Under the pieces are notes generated by a model. It was not told the DNA's origin. It worked only from the letters and a program-made list of their open reading frames with translations, and searched no databases. Source: Pseudomonas sp. PB106 (GTDB lineage: Bacteria; Pseudomonadota; Gammaproteobacteria; Pseudomonadales; Pseudomonadaceae). Taken from it: 62,262 bases of DNA. The position numbers and the translations under genes are program-made. The DNA is taken from the NCBI RefSeq assembly GCF_009764645.1, contig NZ_RWIM01000004.1, positions 1-62,262 of the forward strand, in the 5' to 3' direction. Positions 46,159 through 55,276 of the stretch are shown piece by piece (position 1 is the stretch's first letter; each line of letters opens with the position of its first letter).

Positions 46159-46524
46159 ATGTTCAAAGTAACGCCTAACCCGCCGGCCACCGACCCGGCA
46201 TCCCCCTACGAATCCCCCGACTCCAAGAAATTCCACGAAGCCGCCGAACGCGCCCTCGACCATTACCTCGGCCCGACCAACGCCGACTTGATGGCCACGC
46301 CCTACACCCCCAACACGCTGTACATGGCCAACCCCAATGCCGACACCGAATCCCTGCTGGCCGACGCCAGCGAAACCCTCGGCTCGGCCACGGTGATGCT
46401 CAACAATCACGCAGCCATGGTTGAAGGCACGCACCGCAAGACCCTGCAGGGTATTGCGCAAGTGGTGATGGTGGCGGAAATGGCTGTAAATCGTGTGTTG
46501 GACAGATTGGTGCCGACTGACTGA
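46159..46524 (+). CDS. DUF6124/DUF3077-type small Pseudomonas protein
   Basis: A 121-residue soluble protein with a Pro-rich N-terminus (PNPPATDPASPYES) and a helical C-terminal two-thirds, including FHEAAERALDHYL and LLADASETLGSATVMLNNHA. I recognise it as one of the small DUF6124/DUF3077 proteins that occur in several copies per Pseudomonas genome. No function is known. It has a good ribosome-binding site (AGAGGAAAG) and lies directly after the structured RNA, suggesting that its expression is controlled by it. Confidence 0.8.
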   Translation: MFKVTPNPPATDPASPYESPDSKKFHEAAERALDHYLGPTNADLMATPYTPNTLYMANPNADTESLLADASETLGSATVMLNNHAAMVEGTHRKTLQGIAQVVMVAEMAVNRVLDRLVPTD

Positions 46525-46588
46525 TTAATGCGTCGAGCCATGCGACGCCATCGCGAGCAGGCTCACTCCTACAGTTGGAATGCGTCCC

Positions 46589-46676
46589 CTGTAGGAGCTG
46601 CGGCACGCTGCGATCTTTTGATGTTGATTCTGAAAATCAAAAGATCGCAGCCTCGTTTCACTCGGCAGCTCCTACT
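46589..46676. repeat. Palindromic intergenic repeat, family B (diverged)
   Basis: TGTAGGAGCTGCGGCACGCT at the left and AGATCGCAGCCTCGTTTCAC, then GGCAGCTCCTAC, at the right. It has more mismatches than other copies, and lies between the DUF6124 gene and the mdc promoter region. Confidence 0.8.
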
Positions 46677-46696
46677 CGCGAAGGCGTCGGCGAACG

Positions 46697-46760
46697 TTAC
46701 GCTCAGCGTAATGATTCGCCACTGCGCTTGATTGATGCCCCCACCCCACACGCCTACCTT
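46697..46760 (+). promoter_or_regulatory. Predicted mdcA promoter with LysR-type palindrome
   Basis: TTGATG (46732-46737) and TACCTT (46755-46760) are exactly 17 bp apart. The palindrome TTACGC-TCA-GCGTAA (46697-46711) is centred near -63 relative to the expected transcription start. That is where LysR-family activators place their recognition site. MdcR, encoded at the far end of the cluster, is the likely ligand-dependent regulator. Confidence 0.55.
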
Positions 46761-46792
46761 AGCTCCACGACAGCGAACCCCGTGGAGTGAGC

Positions 46793-48463
46793 ATGACAAC
46801 AACAATTTCCCCCGACTCGCGCTGGACGCGGCGGCGCGATGAGAAGCAGCGCCGCCTCGACAAGGTGCGCGGGCTGGCCAACGGTGTGGTGTTGCCCACC
46901 GACAAGATCGTCGCCGCGCTCGAAGCGCTGATTCATCCCGGCGACCGTGTGGTGCTGGAGGGCAATAACCAGAAGCAGGCGGATTTCCTCTCGCGCTCGC
47001 TGGCCAAGGCCGACCCGGAAAAGCTCCACGACCTGCACATGATCATGCCCAGCGTCGGTCGCTCCGAGCACCTCGACCTGTTCGAACGCGGCATCGCCCG
47101 CAAGCTCGATTTCTCCTTCGCCGGCACGCAGAGCCTGCGCATCAGCCAGTTGCTCGAAGACGGCCTGCTGGAAATCGGCGCGATTCACACCTACATCGAA
47201 CTCTACGCCCGGCTGGTGGTGGACTTGATCCCCAGCGTCGTGCTCTCGGCCGGTTTCATGGCCGACCGCGCCGGCAATATCTACACCGGCCCCAGCACCG
47301 AAGACACCCCGGCATTGATCGAGCCGGCGGCGTTCAGCGACGGCATCGTCATCGTTCAGGTCAACCAACTGGTCGACGACGTCAGCGAACTCCCGCGTGT
47401 GGACATCCCCGCCTCATGGGTCGATTTCGTCGTGGTCGCCGACAAGCCGTTCTACATCGAACCGCTGTTCACCCGCGACCCGCGCCACATCAAACCTGTG
47501 CACGTGTTGATGGCGATGATGGCGATTCGCGGGATCTACGAAAAACACAACGTGCAGTCGCTCAACCACGGCATCGGATTCAATACTGCCGCCATAGAAT
47601 TGATCCTGCCGACCTACGGCGAATCCCTCGGCCTCAAAGGCAAGATCTGCCGCAACTGGACGCTCAACCCGCACCCGACGCTGATCCCGGCGATCGAGAG
47701 CGGTTGGGTCGAAAGTGTGCATTGCTTCGGCACTGAACTGGGCATGGAAAACTACATCGCCGCACGCCCCGACGTGTTCTTCACCGGTCGCGATGGCTCG
47801 CTGCGTTCCAACCGGATGTTCTGCCAACTCGCCGGGCAATACGCGGTGGATCTGTTTATCGGCGCGACGTTGCAGGTCGATGGCGACGGCCATTCCTCGA
47901 CCGTGACCCGTGGCCGTCTCGCTGGTTTCGGCGGTGCGCCGAACATGGGCCACGACCCGCGCGGTCGCCGTCACGGCACTCCGGCGTGGCTCGATATGCG
48001 CCACGACGATGCGCAGCAACCGATGCTCGAACGCGGCAAGAAACTCGTGGTGCAAATGGTCGAGACCTTCCAGGAGGGCGGTAAGCCGACCTTCGTCGAA
48101 ACCCTCGACGCGGTGGAAGTGGCGAAGAAAAGTGGCATGCCGCTGGCGCCGATCATGATTTACGGCGACGACGTCACCCATCTGCTCACCGAAGAAGGCA
48201 TCGCCTACCTGTACAAGGCGCGTTCGCTGGAAGAGCGTCAGGCAATGATCGCAGCGGTCGCCGGCGTCACCGCCATCGGCCTGCGCCACAACCCGAAAGA
48301 CACCGAACGCATGCGCCGCGAAGGCCTGATCGCCTTGCCCGAAGACCTCGGCATCCGCCGCACCGACGCCACCCGTGAGTTGCTCGCGGCGAAAAGCGTG
48401 GCCGATCTGGTCGAGTGGTCCGGCGGTTTGTACAACCCGCCCGCGAAATTCAGGAGCTGGTAA
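46793..48463 (+). CDS. mdcA: Malonate decarboxylase alpha subunit (acetyl-S-ACP:malonate ACP transferase)
   Basis: MdcA exchanges acetate for malonate on the acyl carrier subunit MdcC, the first half of the malonate decarboxylase cycle. The 556-residue protein starts [21 protein letters not shown] and contains CoA-transferase-like segments such as [26 protein letters not shown] and [22 protein letters not shown] chose the ATG at 46793 (after GTGGAGTGAGC) over GTG at 46787. It is the first gene of mdcABCDEGH-madLM, and each of the first seven genes overlaps or touches the next. Confidence 0.95.
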   Translation: MTTTISPDSRWTRRRDEKQRRLDKVRGLANGVVLPTDKIVAALEALIHPGDRVVLEGNNQKQADFLSRSLAKADPEKLHDLHMIMPSVGRSEHLDLFERGIARKLDFSFAGTQSLRISQLLEDGLLEIGAIHTYIELYARLVVDLIPSVVLSAGFMADRAGNIYTGPSTEDTPALIEPAAFSDGIVIVQVNQLVDDVSELPRVDIPASWVDFVVVADKPFYIEPLFTRDPRHIKPVHVLMAMMAIRGIYEKHNVQSLNHGIGFNTAAIELILPTYGESLGLKGKICRNWTLNPHPTLIPAIESGWVESVHCFGTELGMENYIAARPDVFFTGRDGSLRSNRMFCQLAGQYAVDLFIGATLQVDGDGHSSTVTRGRLAGFGGAPNMGHDPRGRRHGTPAWLDMRHDDAQQPMLERGKKLVVQMVETFQEGGKPTFVETLDAVEVAKKSGMPLAPIMIYGDDVTHLLTEEGIAYLYKARSLEERQAMIAAVAGVTAIGLRHNPKDTERMRREGLIALPEDLGIRRTDATRELLAAKSVADLVEWSGGLYNPPAKFRSW

Positions 48464-49335
48464 TGCACGCATTCAACCTGCAAGCGAAACCGCTTTCTCT
48501 GGCGGATCGATTGGCCGACCTGGCGGTGGACGCGCTGATCGACGAAGCCGATCTGTCGCCGAAACCGGCGCTGGTCGACCGTCGCGGCAATGGCGCGCAC
48601 ACCGATCTGCACTTGGGCCTGATGCACGCTTCGGCGCTGTCGTTGTGGCCGGCGTTCAAGGAGATGGCTGAAGCGGCGGGCGCAATCGGCGAAGTCGATT
48701 CAACGTTGCGCGAAGCGATTGGCCGCATCGGTCGTGAAGGCGAGCAAGCCATGCTCGCGACCACTAGTGGTGTGAACACGCATCGCGGCGCCATTTGGGC
48801 GCTGGGATTGCTGGTGACGGCCGCTGCGCTGGAACCGCAATCCTCCAGCGCGAATGCCGTGACCCTACGCGCCGCACGTCTGGCCTTGCTGGACGATCGC
48901 CATGCCCCCAAACCCTTGAGCCACGGCGCCCAAGTCGCCCTGCGTTACGGCGCACGCGGCGCGCGTGAAGAAGCGCAACTCGGCTTCCCGTCGGTGGTGC
49001 AACGCGGCCTGCCGCAACTCAAACGCAGCCGCGCCAACGCCAGCGGCGAACAGAACGCCCGGCTCGACGCTTTGCTCGCGATCATGACCAATCTGGCGGA
49101 CACCTGCGTGCTTTACCGCGCTGGTGAAGAGGGCTTGCAAGCCATGCAACTCGGCGCGCAAGCGGTGCTCGACGCCGGTGGCAGCGCCAGCCTCAGCGGT
49201 CGCCGCCGGCTGCACGAACTGGATCAACAACTCATCGCATTGAATGCCTCGCCCGGTGGCGCCGCCGACTTGCTCGCCGCCACGCTGCTGCTCGACCGTA
49301 TCGAGCGCGACGGCATCCTTCAGGGAGCGTTTTGA
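48463..49335 (+). CDS. mdcB: Triphosphoribosyl-dephospho-CoA synthase
   Basis: MdcB makes 2'-(5''-triphosphoribosyl)-3'-dephospho-CoA, the precursor of the prosthetic group carried by MdcC (homologue of CitG). The 290-residue protein has the family segments [22 protein letters not shown] and [15 protein letters not shown]. Its ATG overlaps the mdcA stop by one base (TAATG), and its stop overlaps the next start in the same way. Confidence 0.94.
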   Translation: MHAFNLQAKPLSLADRLADLAVDALIDEADLSPKPALVDRRGNGAHTDLHLGLMHASALSLWPAFKEMAEAAGAIGEVDSTLREAIGRIGREGEQAMLATTSGVNTHRGAIWALGLLVTAAALEPQSSSANAVTLRAARLALLDDRHAPKPLSHGAQVALRYGARGAREEAQLGFPSVVQRGLPQLKRSRANASGEQNARLDALLAIMTNLADTCVLYRAGEEGLQAMQLGAQAVLDAGGSASLSGRRRLHELDQQLIALNASPGGAADLLAATLLLDRIERDGILQGAF

Positions 49336-49634
49336 TGGAAACCCTATCGTTTGAATTCCCCGCCGGGCAGCCGCCACGTGGTCGCGCGCTGGTCGGTTGT
49401 GTCGGCTCGGGTGATCTGGAAGTGCTGATCGAACCGGGCCTGGCCGGCAAGCTGACGATCAATGTGCAGACCTCGGTCAATGGCGCGCAACTGCGCTGGC
49501 AGCACCTGTTTGCGCGGATGTTCGACGGCACCACGCCGCCGGCGATGGCCATCGATATCCACGATTTCGGCGCGACGCCGGGGGTGGTGCGCTTGCGGCT
49601 GGAACAAGGTTTCGAGGAGATCGGCCATGACTGA
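49335..49634 (+). CDS. mdcC: Malonate decarboxylase acyl carrier protein (delta subunit)
   Basis: A 99-residue acyl carrier subunit. The phosphoribosyl-dephospho-CoA group is attached to a serine, expected to be Ser25 in VGCVGSGDLEVLIEP, which matches the position known in Klebsiella MdcC. It overlaps mdcB by one base and mdcD by 8 bp. A TTG at 49332 lies in frame, but the ATG is the sensible start. Confidence 0.94.
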   Translation: METLSFEFPAGQPPRGRALVGCVGSGDLEVLIEPGLAGKLTINVQTSVNGAQLRWQHLFARMFDGTTPPAMAIDIHDFGATPGVVRLRLEQGFEEIGHD

Positions 49635-50478
49635 CAGCGCAGCGCTTTTGAACAAACACAGCTTCGTCGAACTCGGTGCGCGACAACGGGCGAAAGCCTT
49701 GCTTGATGCCGGCAGCTTTCGCGAATTGCTCGATCCGTTTCAACGAGTCATGTCTCCGTGGCTTGAACGCCAAGGGGTGGTGCCGCAGGCCGATGACGGT
49801 GTGGTGATTGCCAAGGGCAGCCTCGACGGTTTGCCGGTGGTCATCGCCGCGATTGAAGGTGCATTTCAGGGCGGTAGTCTTGGCGAAGTCGGCGGGGCGA
49901 AGATTGCCGGCGCGCTGGAACTGGCGGCTGAAGATAACCGCAAAGGAATTTCGACCCGCGCCGTGTTGCTGCTGGAAACCGGTGGCGTGCGCTTGCAGGA
50001 AGCCAACCTCGGGCTGGCGGCGATTGCCGATATTCATGCGGCGATTGTCGATTTGCAGCAGTACCAACCGGTGGTCGGTGTGGTCGCGGGCAGCGTTGGT
50101 TGCTTCGGCGGCATGTCGATTGCCGCTGCGCTGTGCAGTTATTTGCTGGTGACTCAGGAAGCACGCCTCGGTTTGAACGGCCCGCAGGTGATTGAGCAGG
50201 AAGCGGGGATTGAAGAATACGACTCCCGCGACCGGCCCTTCATCTGGAGCCTGACTGGCGGCGAGCAGCGTTTCGCCAGTGGTCTGGTGGATCGTTATGT
50301 CGCCGATGACGTGGCGAAGATTCGTCAGCAGGTGGGTGAATTACTGCAGCAGGGTTTGCCAGCGAAACCACGCAGCCAGCGCGCCGAATGGTTCCTGCAA
50401 CGCCTGAGCAGTCTGAACACTGACCCGCAAATCGAACCGTCGGTGGTTCGCGATCTGTATCAAGGAGAGCGCTCATGA
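49627..50478 (+). CDS. mdcD: Malonyl-S-ACP decarboxylase beta subunit
   Basis: MdcD and MdcE together decarboxylate malonyl-MdcC to acetyl-MdcC without biotin. The 283-residue protein has a carboxyltransferase-like (crotonase) fold with AIEGAFQGGSLGEVGGAKIAGALELA, VLLLETGGVRLQEANLGL and VVAGSVGCFGGMSIAA. The ATG at 49627 lies at the end of mdcC. A longer frame from 49462 runs inside mdcC and is rejected. Confidence 0.95.
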   Translation: MTDSAALLNKHSFVELGARQRAKALLDAGSFRELLDPFQRVMSPWLERQGVVPQADDGVVIAKGSLDGLPVVIAAIEGAFQGGSLGEVGGAKIAGALELAAEDNRKGISTRAVLLLETGGVRLQEANLGLAAIADIHAAIVDLQQYQPVVGVVAGSVGCFGGMSIAAALCSYLLVTQEARLGLNGPQVIEQEAGIEEYDSRDRPFIWSLTGGEQRFASGLVDRYVADDVAKIRQQVGELLQQGLPAKPRSQRAEWFLQRLSSLNTDPQIEPSVVRDLYQGERS

Positions 50479-51260
50479 GCGGTTATTCACTGCGCGGTTT
50501 GAACTGGTTCAACGCCTTGAGCGCGGGCGCTGTGGCTGTTGAAGGGCTGCCGCCCTCATTGAAGGTGGCTGACGGTGAGCTGGGGCGTTTTATCGCGGTG
50601 GTAACTGACCCAGACAATCGTTTTCCTCGCGCTCGCAATGGCGAAGTCGGTTTGCTCGAAGGCTGGGGTCTGGCCAAGGCTGTGGATGACGCGATCACTG
50701 CTGATCGTGATAAATCCCAGAAACGCCCGATCATCGCCATCGTCGATGTGCCGAGCCAGGCTTATGGTCGCCGTGAAGAAGCGCTCGGTATTCATCAGGC
50801 GCTGGCCGGTGCGGCGGACAGTTACGCCCGCGCACGTCTGGCCGGGCATGCGGTGATTGCGTTGTTGGTCGGTAAAGCGATGTCCGGGGCGTTTCTGGCG
50901 CATGGTTATCAGGCCAATCGTTTGATCGCGCTGCGTGATCCGGGTGTGATGGTGCATGCGATGGGCAAGGCGTCGGCGGCGCGGGTGACCTTGCGCAGTG
51001 TTGAAGAACTGGAAGCGCTGGCCGCCAGTGTGCCGCCGATGGCTTATGACATCGACAGCTACGCCAGCCTCGGATTGCTGTGGGAAACCCTGTCGGTTGA
51101 GCAGATCGAACAGCCGACGACGGAGGATCTATCGAGGGTTAACGAGTGCCTCAAGCAAGCCATTGGCGATGTCGCCAGCACTGATCTGAGCAATCGTCTC
51201 GGCGCGAAAAATCGTGCGGCCTCCGGCAAGGTTCGCGAACTGTTGAGGGCGCAGTGGTGA
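50475..51260 (+). CDS. mdcE: Malonyl-S-ACP decarboxylase gamma subunit
   Basis: The 261-residue partner of MdcD in the decarboxylation step. It contains IIAIVDVPSQAYGRREEALGIHQALAG and LLVGKAMSGAFLAHGYQANRLIAL, typical of the gamma chain. It overlaps mdcD by four bases (ATGA) and mdcG by four (GTGA), consistent with fixed subunit ratios. Confidence 0.94.
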   Translation: MSGYSLRGLNWFNALSAGAVAVEGLPPSLKVADGELGRFIAVVTDPDNRFPRARNGEVGLLEGWGLAKAVDDAITADRDKSQKRPIIAIVDVPSQAYGRREEALGIHQALAGAADSYARARLAGHAVIALLVGKAMSGAFLAHGYQANRLIALRDPGVMVHAMGKASAARVTLRSVEELEALAASVPPMAYDIDSYASLGLLWETLSVEQIEQPTTEDLSRVNECLKQAIGDVASTDLSNRLGAKNRAASGKVRELLRAQW

Positions 51261-51874
51261 ACACGCCGCTGGCCCACGATCTGCTCTGGGGCATGACCCC
51301 GGCGCAGTTGCCGGCGGATGCGCCGCAGTGGGCTGTCGAGTCGCTGGCCGCCGGGCAACCGGTGGTGGTGCGGCGGGCGCTGAGTTCTCAAGGATTTGTC
51401 GCGGTCGGCGTGCGCGGCGTGTTGCGTGAGCAGCGGCTGGCGGCGTTGATGGCGGTTGATTCGATTGCCTGTCGGGTCAGTCCGGAGGCGCTGTGTCAGG
51501 TCGATAGCGAGCGCAATCTGCCGGTGGTGCACGCGCTCAAACAACTGCGGCCGATGCTCGATGACTGCGGTTGGGTCTGGGGTGTCAGCGGCAGTGTCGG
51601 GTTTGAATTGGCCAGTGGTTTTAAAGCGATGCACGCGGACAGCGATCTCGATTTGATTTTGCGGACACCGCAGATGATCACGCGTAATCAGGCAAGCAAG
51701 TTCGTTGAGCTTTTCGATCAAGCCGCGTGCCGAGTCGATATGCAATTGCAGACGCCGTTCGGCGCTGTGGCCTTGCGTGAGTGGGCCAGTGCTTCGACGC
51801 GCGTGTTGCTGAAAAACGCCCATCAGGCTTGCCTGGTGATTGATCCGTGGAACCCGCAGGAGCAAGCAGCGTGA
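51257..51874 (+). CDS. mdcG: Phosphoribosyl-dephospho-CoA transferase
   Basis: MdcG attaches the prosthetic group made by MdcB to the carrier MdcC. The 205-residue protein has the nucleotidyltransferase-type motif GSVGFELASGFKAMHADSDLDLIL, with the paired Asp residues. It starts with GTG overlapping the mdcE stop; a second GTG at 51254 is possible. It overlaps mdcH by four bases. Confidence 0.92.
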   Translation: MNTPLAHDLLWGMTPAQLPADAPQWAVESLAAGQPVVVRRALSSQGFVAVGVRGVLREQRLAALMAVDSIACRVSPEALCQVDSERNLPVVHALKQLRPMLDDCGWVWGVSGSVGFELASGFKAMHADSDLDLILRTPQMITRNQASKFVELFDQAACRVDMQLQTPFGAVALREWASASTRVLLKNAHQACLVIDPWNPQEQAA

Positions 51875-52791
51875 GCAGTCTGCTGGTGTTCCCCGGCCAG
51901 GGTGCGCAACAGGCGGGCATGCTTCAGCGCTTGCCGCGCGAGACCGTGGTCGAGGCCAGCGATGTACTTGGCGAAGATGTTTTGCGACTCGATTCCGCTG
52001 AAGCGTTGCGCACGACAAGGGCAGTTCAGCTTTGCCTGCTGATTGCTGGCGTCGCTGCATCGCGGCAACTTTTGCAAGACGGACTGACGGCGGATTACGT
52101 TGCCGGCCTGTCCATTGGTGCGTACCCGGCAGCGGTGGTCGCCGGGGCGCTGAGCTTCAGCGATGCGCTGCATCTGGTCAGCCTGCGTGGGGCGCTGATG
52201 CAACAAGCTTATCCACAGGGCTACGGCATGACCGCGATTATCGGCCTGCAATTATCCACAGTCGAAACGCTATTGGCGCAGGTGCACGGTGAGGATTCGC
52301 CGGTGTATCTGGCCAATATCAATGCCGACAATCAGGTGGTAATCGCCGGCAGTGACGAGGCCATGCAAGCGGTCGCCGAACTGGCGCGCGGCCGTGGCGC
52401 AGGTCTGGCAAAACGTCTGGCGGTGAGCGTGCCGTCGCACTGCCCACTGCTGGACGCACCGGCACAAGCCCTCGCCGAAGCCTTCGCCAAGGTTGAACTG
52501 AAAATCCCCAAAGTCGCTTACCTGAGCGGCAGTCGCGCACGCCCTGTGACCAAAGTAGAAGCGCTGCGCGACGACCTCGCCTTCAACATGTGCCGCGTGG
52601 TGGATTGGCGCGGCACCGTGCAAAGCGCCTACGAGCGCGGCGTACGTTTACAGATCGAACTGCCGCCCGGTGCGGTGCTGACCGGGCTGGCGCGCCGGGT
52701 GTTCGAGCAGGGCACGGTCACTGCCTTCGACAGTGCTCGCCTCGACACCTTGCAAGCGCTGCTGCGTGAGGAGGGAAGCCGCCAACTCTAA
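51871..52791 (+). CDS. mdcH: Malonate decarboxylase epsilon subunit (malonyl-CoA:ACP transacylase)
   Basis: MdcH loads malonyl groups from malonyl-CoA onto the carrier, priming the cycle (homologue of FabD). The 306-residue protein has FPGQGAQQAGML at the N-terminus, the nucleophile in AGLSIGAYPAAV and the later VPSHCPLLDAPAQ His region. I chose the GTG at 51871, which overlaps the mdcG stop and has AGGAG 9 bp upstream, rather than the GTG at 51847. Confidence 0.92.
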   Translation: MSSLLVFPGQGAQQAGMLQRLPRETVVEASDVLGEDVLRLDSAEALRTTRAVQLCLLIAGVAASRQLLQDGLTADYVAGLSIGAYPAAVVAGALSFSDALHLVSLRGALMQQAYPQGYGMTAIIGLQLSTVETLLAQVHGEDSPVYLANINADNQVVIAGSDEAMQAVAELARGRGAGLAKRLAVSVPSHCPLLDAPAQALAEAFAKVELKIPKVAYLSGSRARPVTKVEALRDDLAFNMCRVVDWRGTVQSAYERGVRLQIELPPGAVLTGLARRVFEQGTVTAFDSARLDTLQALLREEGSRQL

Positions 52792-52857
52792 ACCGCCGCG
52801 ACTCAAGCTTCGAACAACAAAAACAACATTCGACGATGCACTTTGAGGACTACAACA

Positions 52858-53250
52858 ATGATTATTTACGGTGTGGCGTTTCTCGCCTTTTGTACGCTGG
52901 TGGGTATCTGGGTCGGTGAATTGCTCGGCAAGCTGATCGGCGTGCCGGCCAACGTCGGCGGTGTCGGCATTGCGATGCTGCTGTTGATTGGCCTGGGCAG
53001 TTATCTGAATAAAAGCGGCTGGCTCAAGGGCAAGACCGAGCAGGGTGTCGAGTTCTGGAGCGCGGTCTACATTCCTATCGTGGTGGCCATGGCGGCCCAG
53101 CAAAACGTCTACGGCGCACTGAAGGGCGGGCCGATGGCGATCCTCGCCGGGACGCTGGCCGTGGTCATCGCTTTCGCCTTGGTGCCAGTGCTCACGCGCA
53201 TGGGCAACAAGGAGCAGACCCCGATCGCTCCAGCCAAGACTGCGGGGTAA
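52858..53250 (+). CDS. madL: Malonate transporter subunit MadL
   Basis: A 130-residue inner-membrane protein with about four hydrophobic segments, the small subunit of the two-component MadLM malonate:sodium symporter. It begins IIYGVAFLAFCTLVGIWVGELLGKLIG. The ATG at 52858 follows TTGAGGAC. It lies 66 bp after mdcH and 5 bp before madM. Confidence 0.93.
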   Translation: MIIYGVAFLAFCTLVGIWVGELLGKLIGVPANVGGVGIAMLLLIGLGSYLNKSGWLKGKTEQGVEFWSAVYIPIVVAMAAQQNVYGALKGGPMAILAGTLAVVIAFALVPVLTRMGNKEQTPIAPAKTAG

Positions 53251-53255
53251 TCGCC

Positions 53256-54020
53256 ATGTACGAATCGATGATGAAAGTGATCACTGGCTACGGTTTGATC
53301 AGCGGTTTCCTGATTGTCGGGCTGACCATGTGGGTGTCCTACTGGATGTCCAACACCTTCACCAAGGGCCGTTTGCACGGCTCGGCCATCGCCATTCTGC
53401 TCGGGCTGGTGCTGTCGTATGTCGGCGGCGCGCTGACCGGTGGGCAAAAGGGTGTGGTGGATATTCCGTTGCTGTCCGGCATCGGTCTGCTCGGCGGCGC
53501 GATGCTGCGTGACTTTGCCATTGTCGCCACGGCATTTGGCGTGAGTGTCGATGAACTCAAGCGTGCCGGGTTCGTCGGTGTGCTGGCGCTGTTTGTGGGT
53601 GTCGGCACGTCGTTTGTTGCCGGGGTCGGTGTCGCGATGGCGTTCGGTTATACCGATGCGGTGAGCCTGACCACCATTGGCGCAGGCGCGGTGACTTACA
53701 TCGTCGGCCCGGTGACCGGCGCGGCGATTGGTGCCAGTTCCGAGGTGATGGCGCTGTCGATTGCGGCGGGGCTGATCAAGGCGATTCTGGTGATGGTCAT
53801 GACGCCGTTCGTGGCGCCGATGATCGGCCTGAACAATCCACGCAGTGCGGTGATTTTCGGCGGGCTGATGGGCACGTCCAGTGGTGTGGCCGGCGGGTTG
53901 GCGGCGACGGATCCGAAGCTGGTGCCTTATGGGTGTCTGACGGCGGCGTTCTATACCGCGCTTGGCTGTTTGCTTGGGCCTTCGCTGTTGTTTTTGGCGA
54001 TGCGCGGGTTGGTGGGTTAA
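53256..54020 (+). CDS. madM: Malonate transporter subunit MadM
   Basis: The 254-residue large subunit of the MadLM malonate importer, with six to seven membrane helices and Gly-rich segments such as YIVGPVTGAAIGASSEVMALSIAAGL. With MadL it brings malonate into the cell for the Mdc enzyme. A family A repeat follows and separates it from the convergent mdcR. Confidence 0.94.
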   Translation: MYESMMKVITGYGLISGFLIVGLTMWVSYWMSNTFTKGRLHGSAIAILLGLVLSYVGGALTGGQKGVVDIPLLSGIGLLGGAMLRDFAIVATAFGVSVDELKRAGFVGVLALFVGVGTSFVAGVGVAMAFGYTDAVSLTTIGAGAVTYIVGPVTGAAIGASSEVMALSIAAGLIKAILVMVMTPFVAPMIGLNNPRSAVIFGGLMGTSSGVAGGLAATDPKLVPYGCLTAAFYTALGCLLGPSLLFLAMRGLVG

Positions 54021-54038
54021 TCGCTAAAAGTTGCCCTT

Positions 54039-54147
54039 GATCGTTCCCACGCTCCGCGTGGGAATGCAGCCCGGGACGCTCCGCGTCCCAAAAAGCCGGA
54101 CGCAGAGCGTCCATTGAGGCATTCCCACGCGGAGCATGGGAACGATC
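54039..54147. repeat. Palindromic intergenic repeat, family A
   Basis: A 109-bp copy bounded by GATC at both ends, between convergent madM and mdcR. Its right-hand GATC overlaps the mdcR stop codon by two bases. Confidence 0.93.
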
Positions 54148-55066
54148 ATGGGGAGGCCTGCCGATTGGCATACATCCGACACTCCGCCAGCAACGCCAAC
54201 AAGTTTGGATCGCGCTCCTTGGCTTTCAGAAACACCACACCAATGTGCTGTTGCAACCGGTACTTCTCCTGCAACGGAATCAGCTTCACCCGGTTCTCAT
54301 ACACCGCCGCAATCCTTCCTGGCAGCAACGCATATCCGACCCCCGAGCTGACCATGCTCAGCAGAGTGAAAATGTCATTCACCTGCATCGCGACCTTCGG
54401 CTCGAACCCCGCCTGCTTGAACACCCGGTTACCGTCCTGATGCGTCGCGAAGCCCTGGGTCAGCGTGATAAACGTTTCATCGCGCACTTCCGCCAGATCC
54501 ACTTCACTGCGCTGGGCGAACTTTGAATCCGCCGGGGTGGCGAGAAAGATGTCGTCGGAAAACAGTGCAATCTGCTCGCAATCCGGGTCGTTGATGCTGT
54601 CGTCCAGCGACACCAGAATCGCGTCGACTTCCATGTTCTTCAGCTTGTAGAGCAGGTCGATGTTCGAACCGAGGATCAGGTCGATGTTGAGTTCGCTGCG
54701 GCGGATTTTCAGGCCCATGATCAGCTGCGGCACGGTTTTCACCGTCAGCGAATACAGCGAACCGAGTTTGAAACGTTCGGCGGAGAATCCGGCTGCTTCG
54801 CGGGTCAGGCGCACGCTTTCGACGACGTCGTTGATCAGCTTTTGTGCGCGCTCTTCGAGGACGTAAGCACTTTCCAGCGGTGTCAGGTTGCGGCCTTCGT
54901 GTTTGAACAGCGGGCAGCGCAGGGCGCTTTCCAGCGAGTGAATCGCGCGGTGCACGCTGACGTTGCTGGTCTGCAACTCGGCAGCGGCGCGGGCGAGGTT
55001 GCCGGTGCGCATGAAGGCGAGGAACACCTCGAGTTTTTTCAGGGTCAATTCTTCGTCGATCAGCAT
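54146..55066 (-). CDS. mdcR: LysR-family regulator MdcR
   Basis: A 306-residue LysR-type regulator with an N-terminal helix-turn-helix (LEVFLAFMRTGNLARAAAELQTSNVSVHRAIHSLE) and a periplasmic-binding-like effector domain. By position at the end of the malonate cluster and similarity to known MdcR proteins, it activates the mdc genes in response to malonate. Unlike many LysR genes it is not divergent from its target: it sits at the other end, convergent with madM, 8 kb from the predicted operator. Confidence 0.88.
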   Translation of the reverse strand: MLIDEELTLKKLEVFLAFMRTGNLARAAAELQTSNVSVHRAIHSLESALRCPLFKHEGRNLTPLESAYVLEERAQKLINDVVESVRLTREAAGFSAERFKLGSLYSLTVKTVPQLIMGLKIRRSELNIDLILGSNIDLLYKLKNMEVDAILVSLDDSINDPDCEQIALFSDDIFLATPADSKFAQRSEVDLAEVRDETFITLTQGFATHQDGNRVFKQAGFEPKVAMQVNDIFTLLSMVSSGVGYALLPGRIAAVYENRVKLIPLQEKYRLQQHIGVVFLKAKERDPNLLALLAECRMYANRQASP

Positions 55067-55104
55067 GGCGCGGACTCTTTTTGGAATGCGTCGATTGTGC
55101 CTTG

Positions 55105-55192
55105 AAGATCAAAAGATCGCAGCCTTCGGCAGCTCCTACATTGGAACGCGATCACCTGTAAGAGCTGCCGAAGGCTGCGATCTTTTGATCTT
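55105..55192. repeat. Palindromic intergenic repeat, family B
   Basis: AAGATCAAAAGATCGCAGCC at the left and GGCTGCGATCTTTTGATCTT at the right, with a 22-bp spacer between the inner arms. It lies in the divergent region between mdcR and the TrhA-type gene. Confidence 0.93.
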
Positions 55193-55276
55193 GGCTTTGA
55201 ACAGAAACATTGCGCTTTTACGCTCAAGGCCCGAGCCTTGCGCGTTGCGGTAACGAATTATTGAGGTAAGTGACAC

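Noticed and set aside
45980..46171. A 63-codon frame inside the structured RNA
   Set aside because: It crosses the central stem and the DUF6124 start, with no ribosome-binding site. RNA structure explains the region better.
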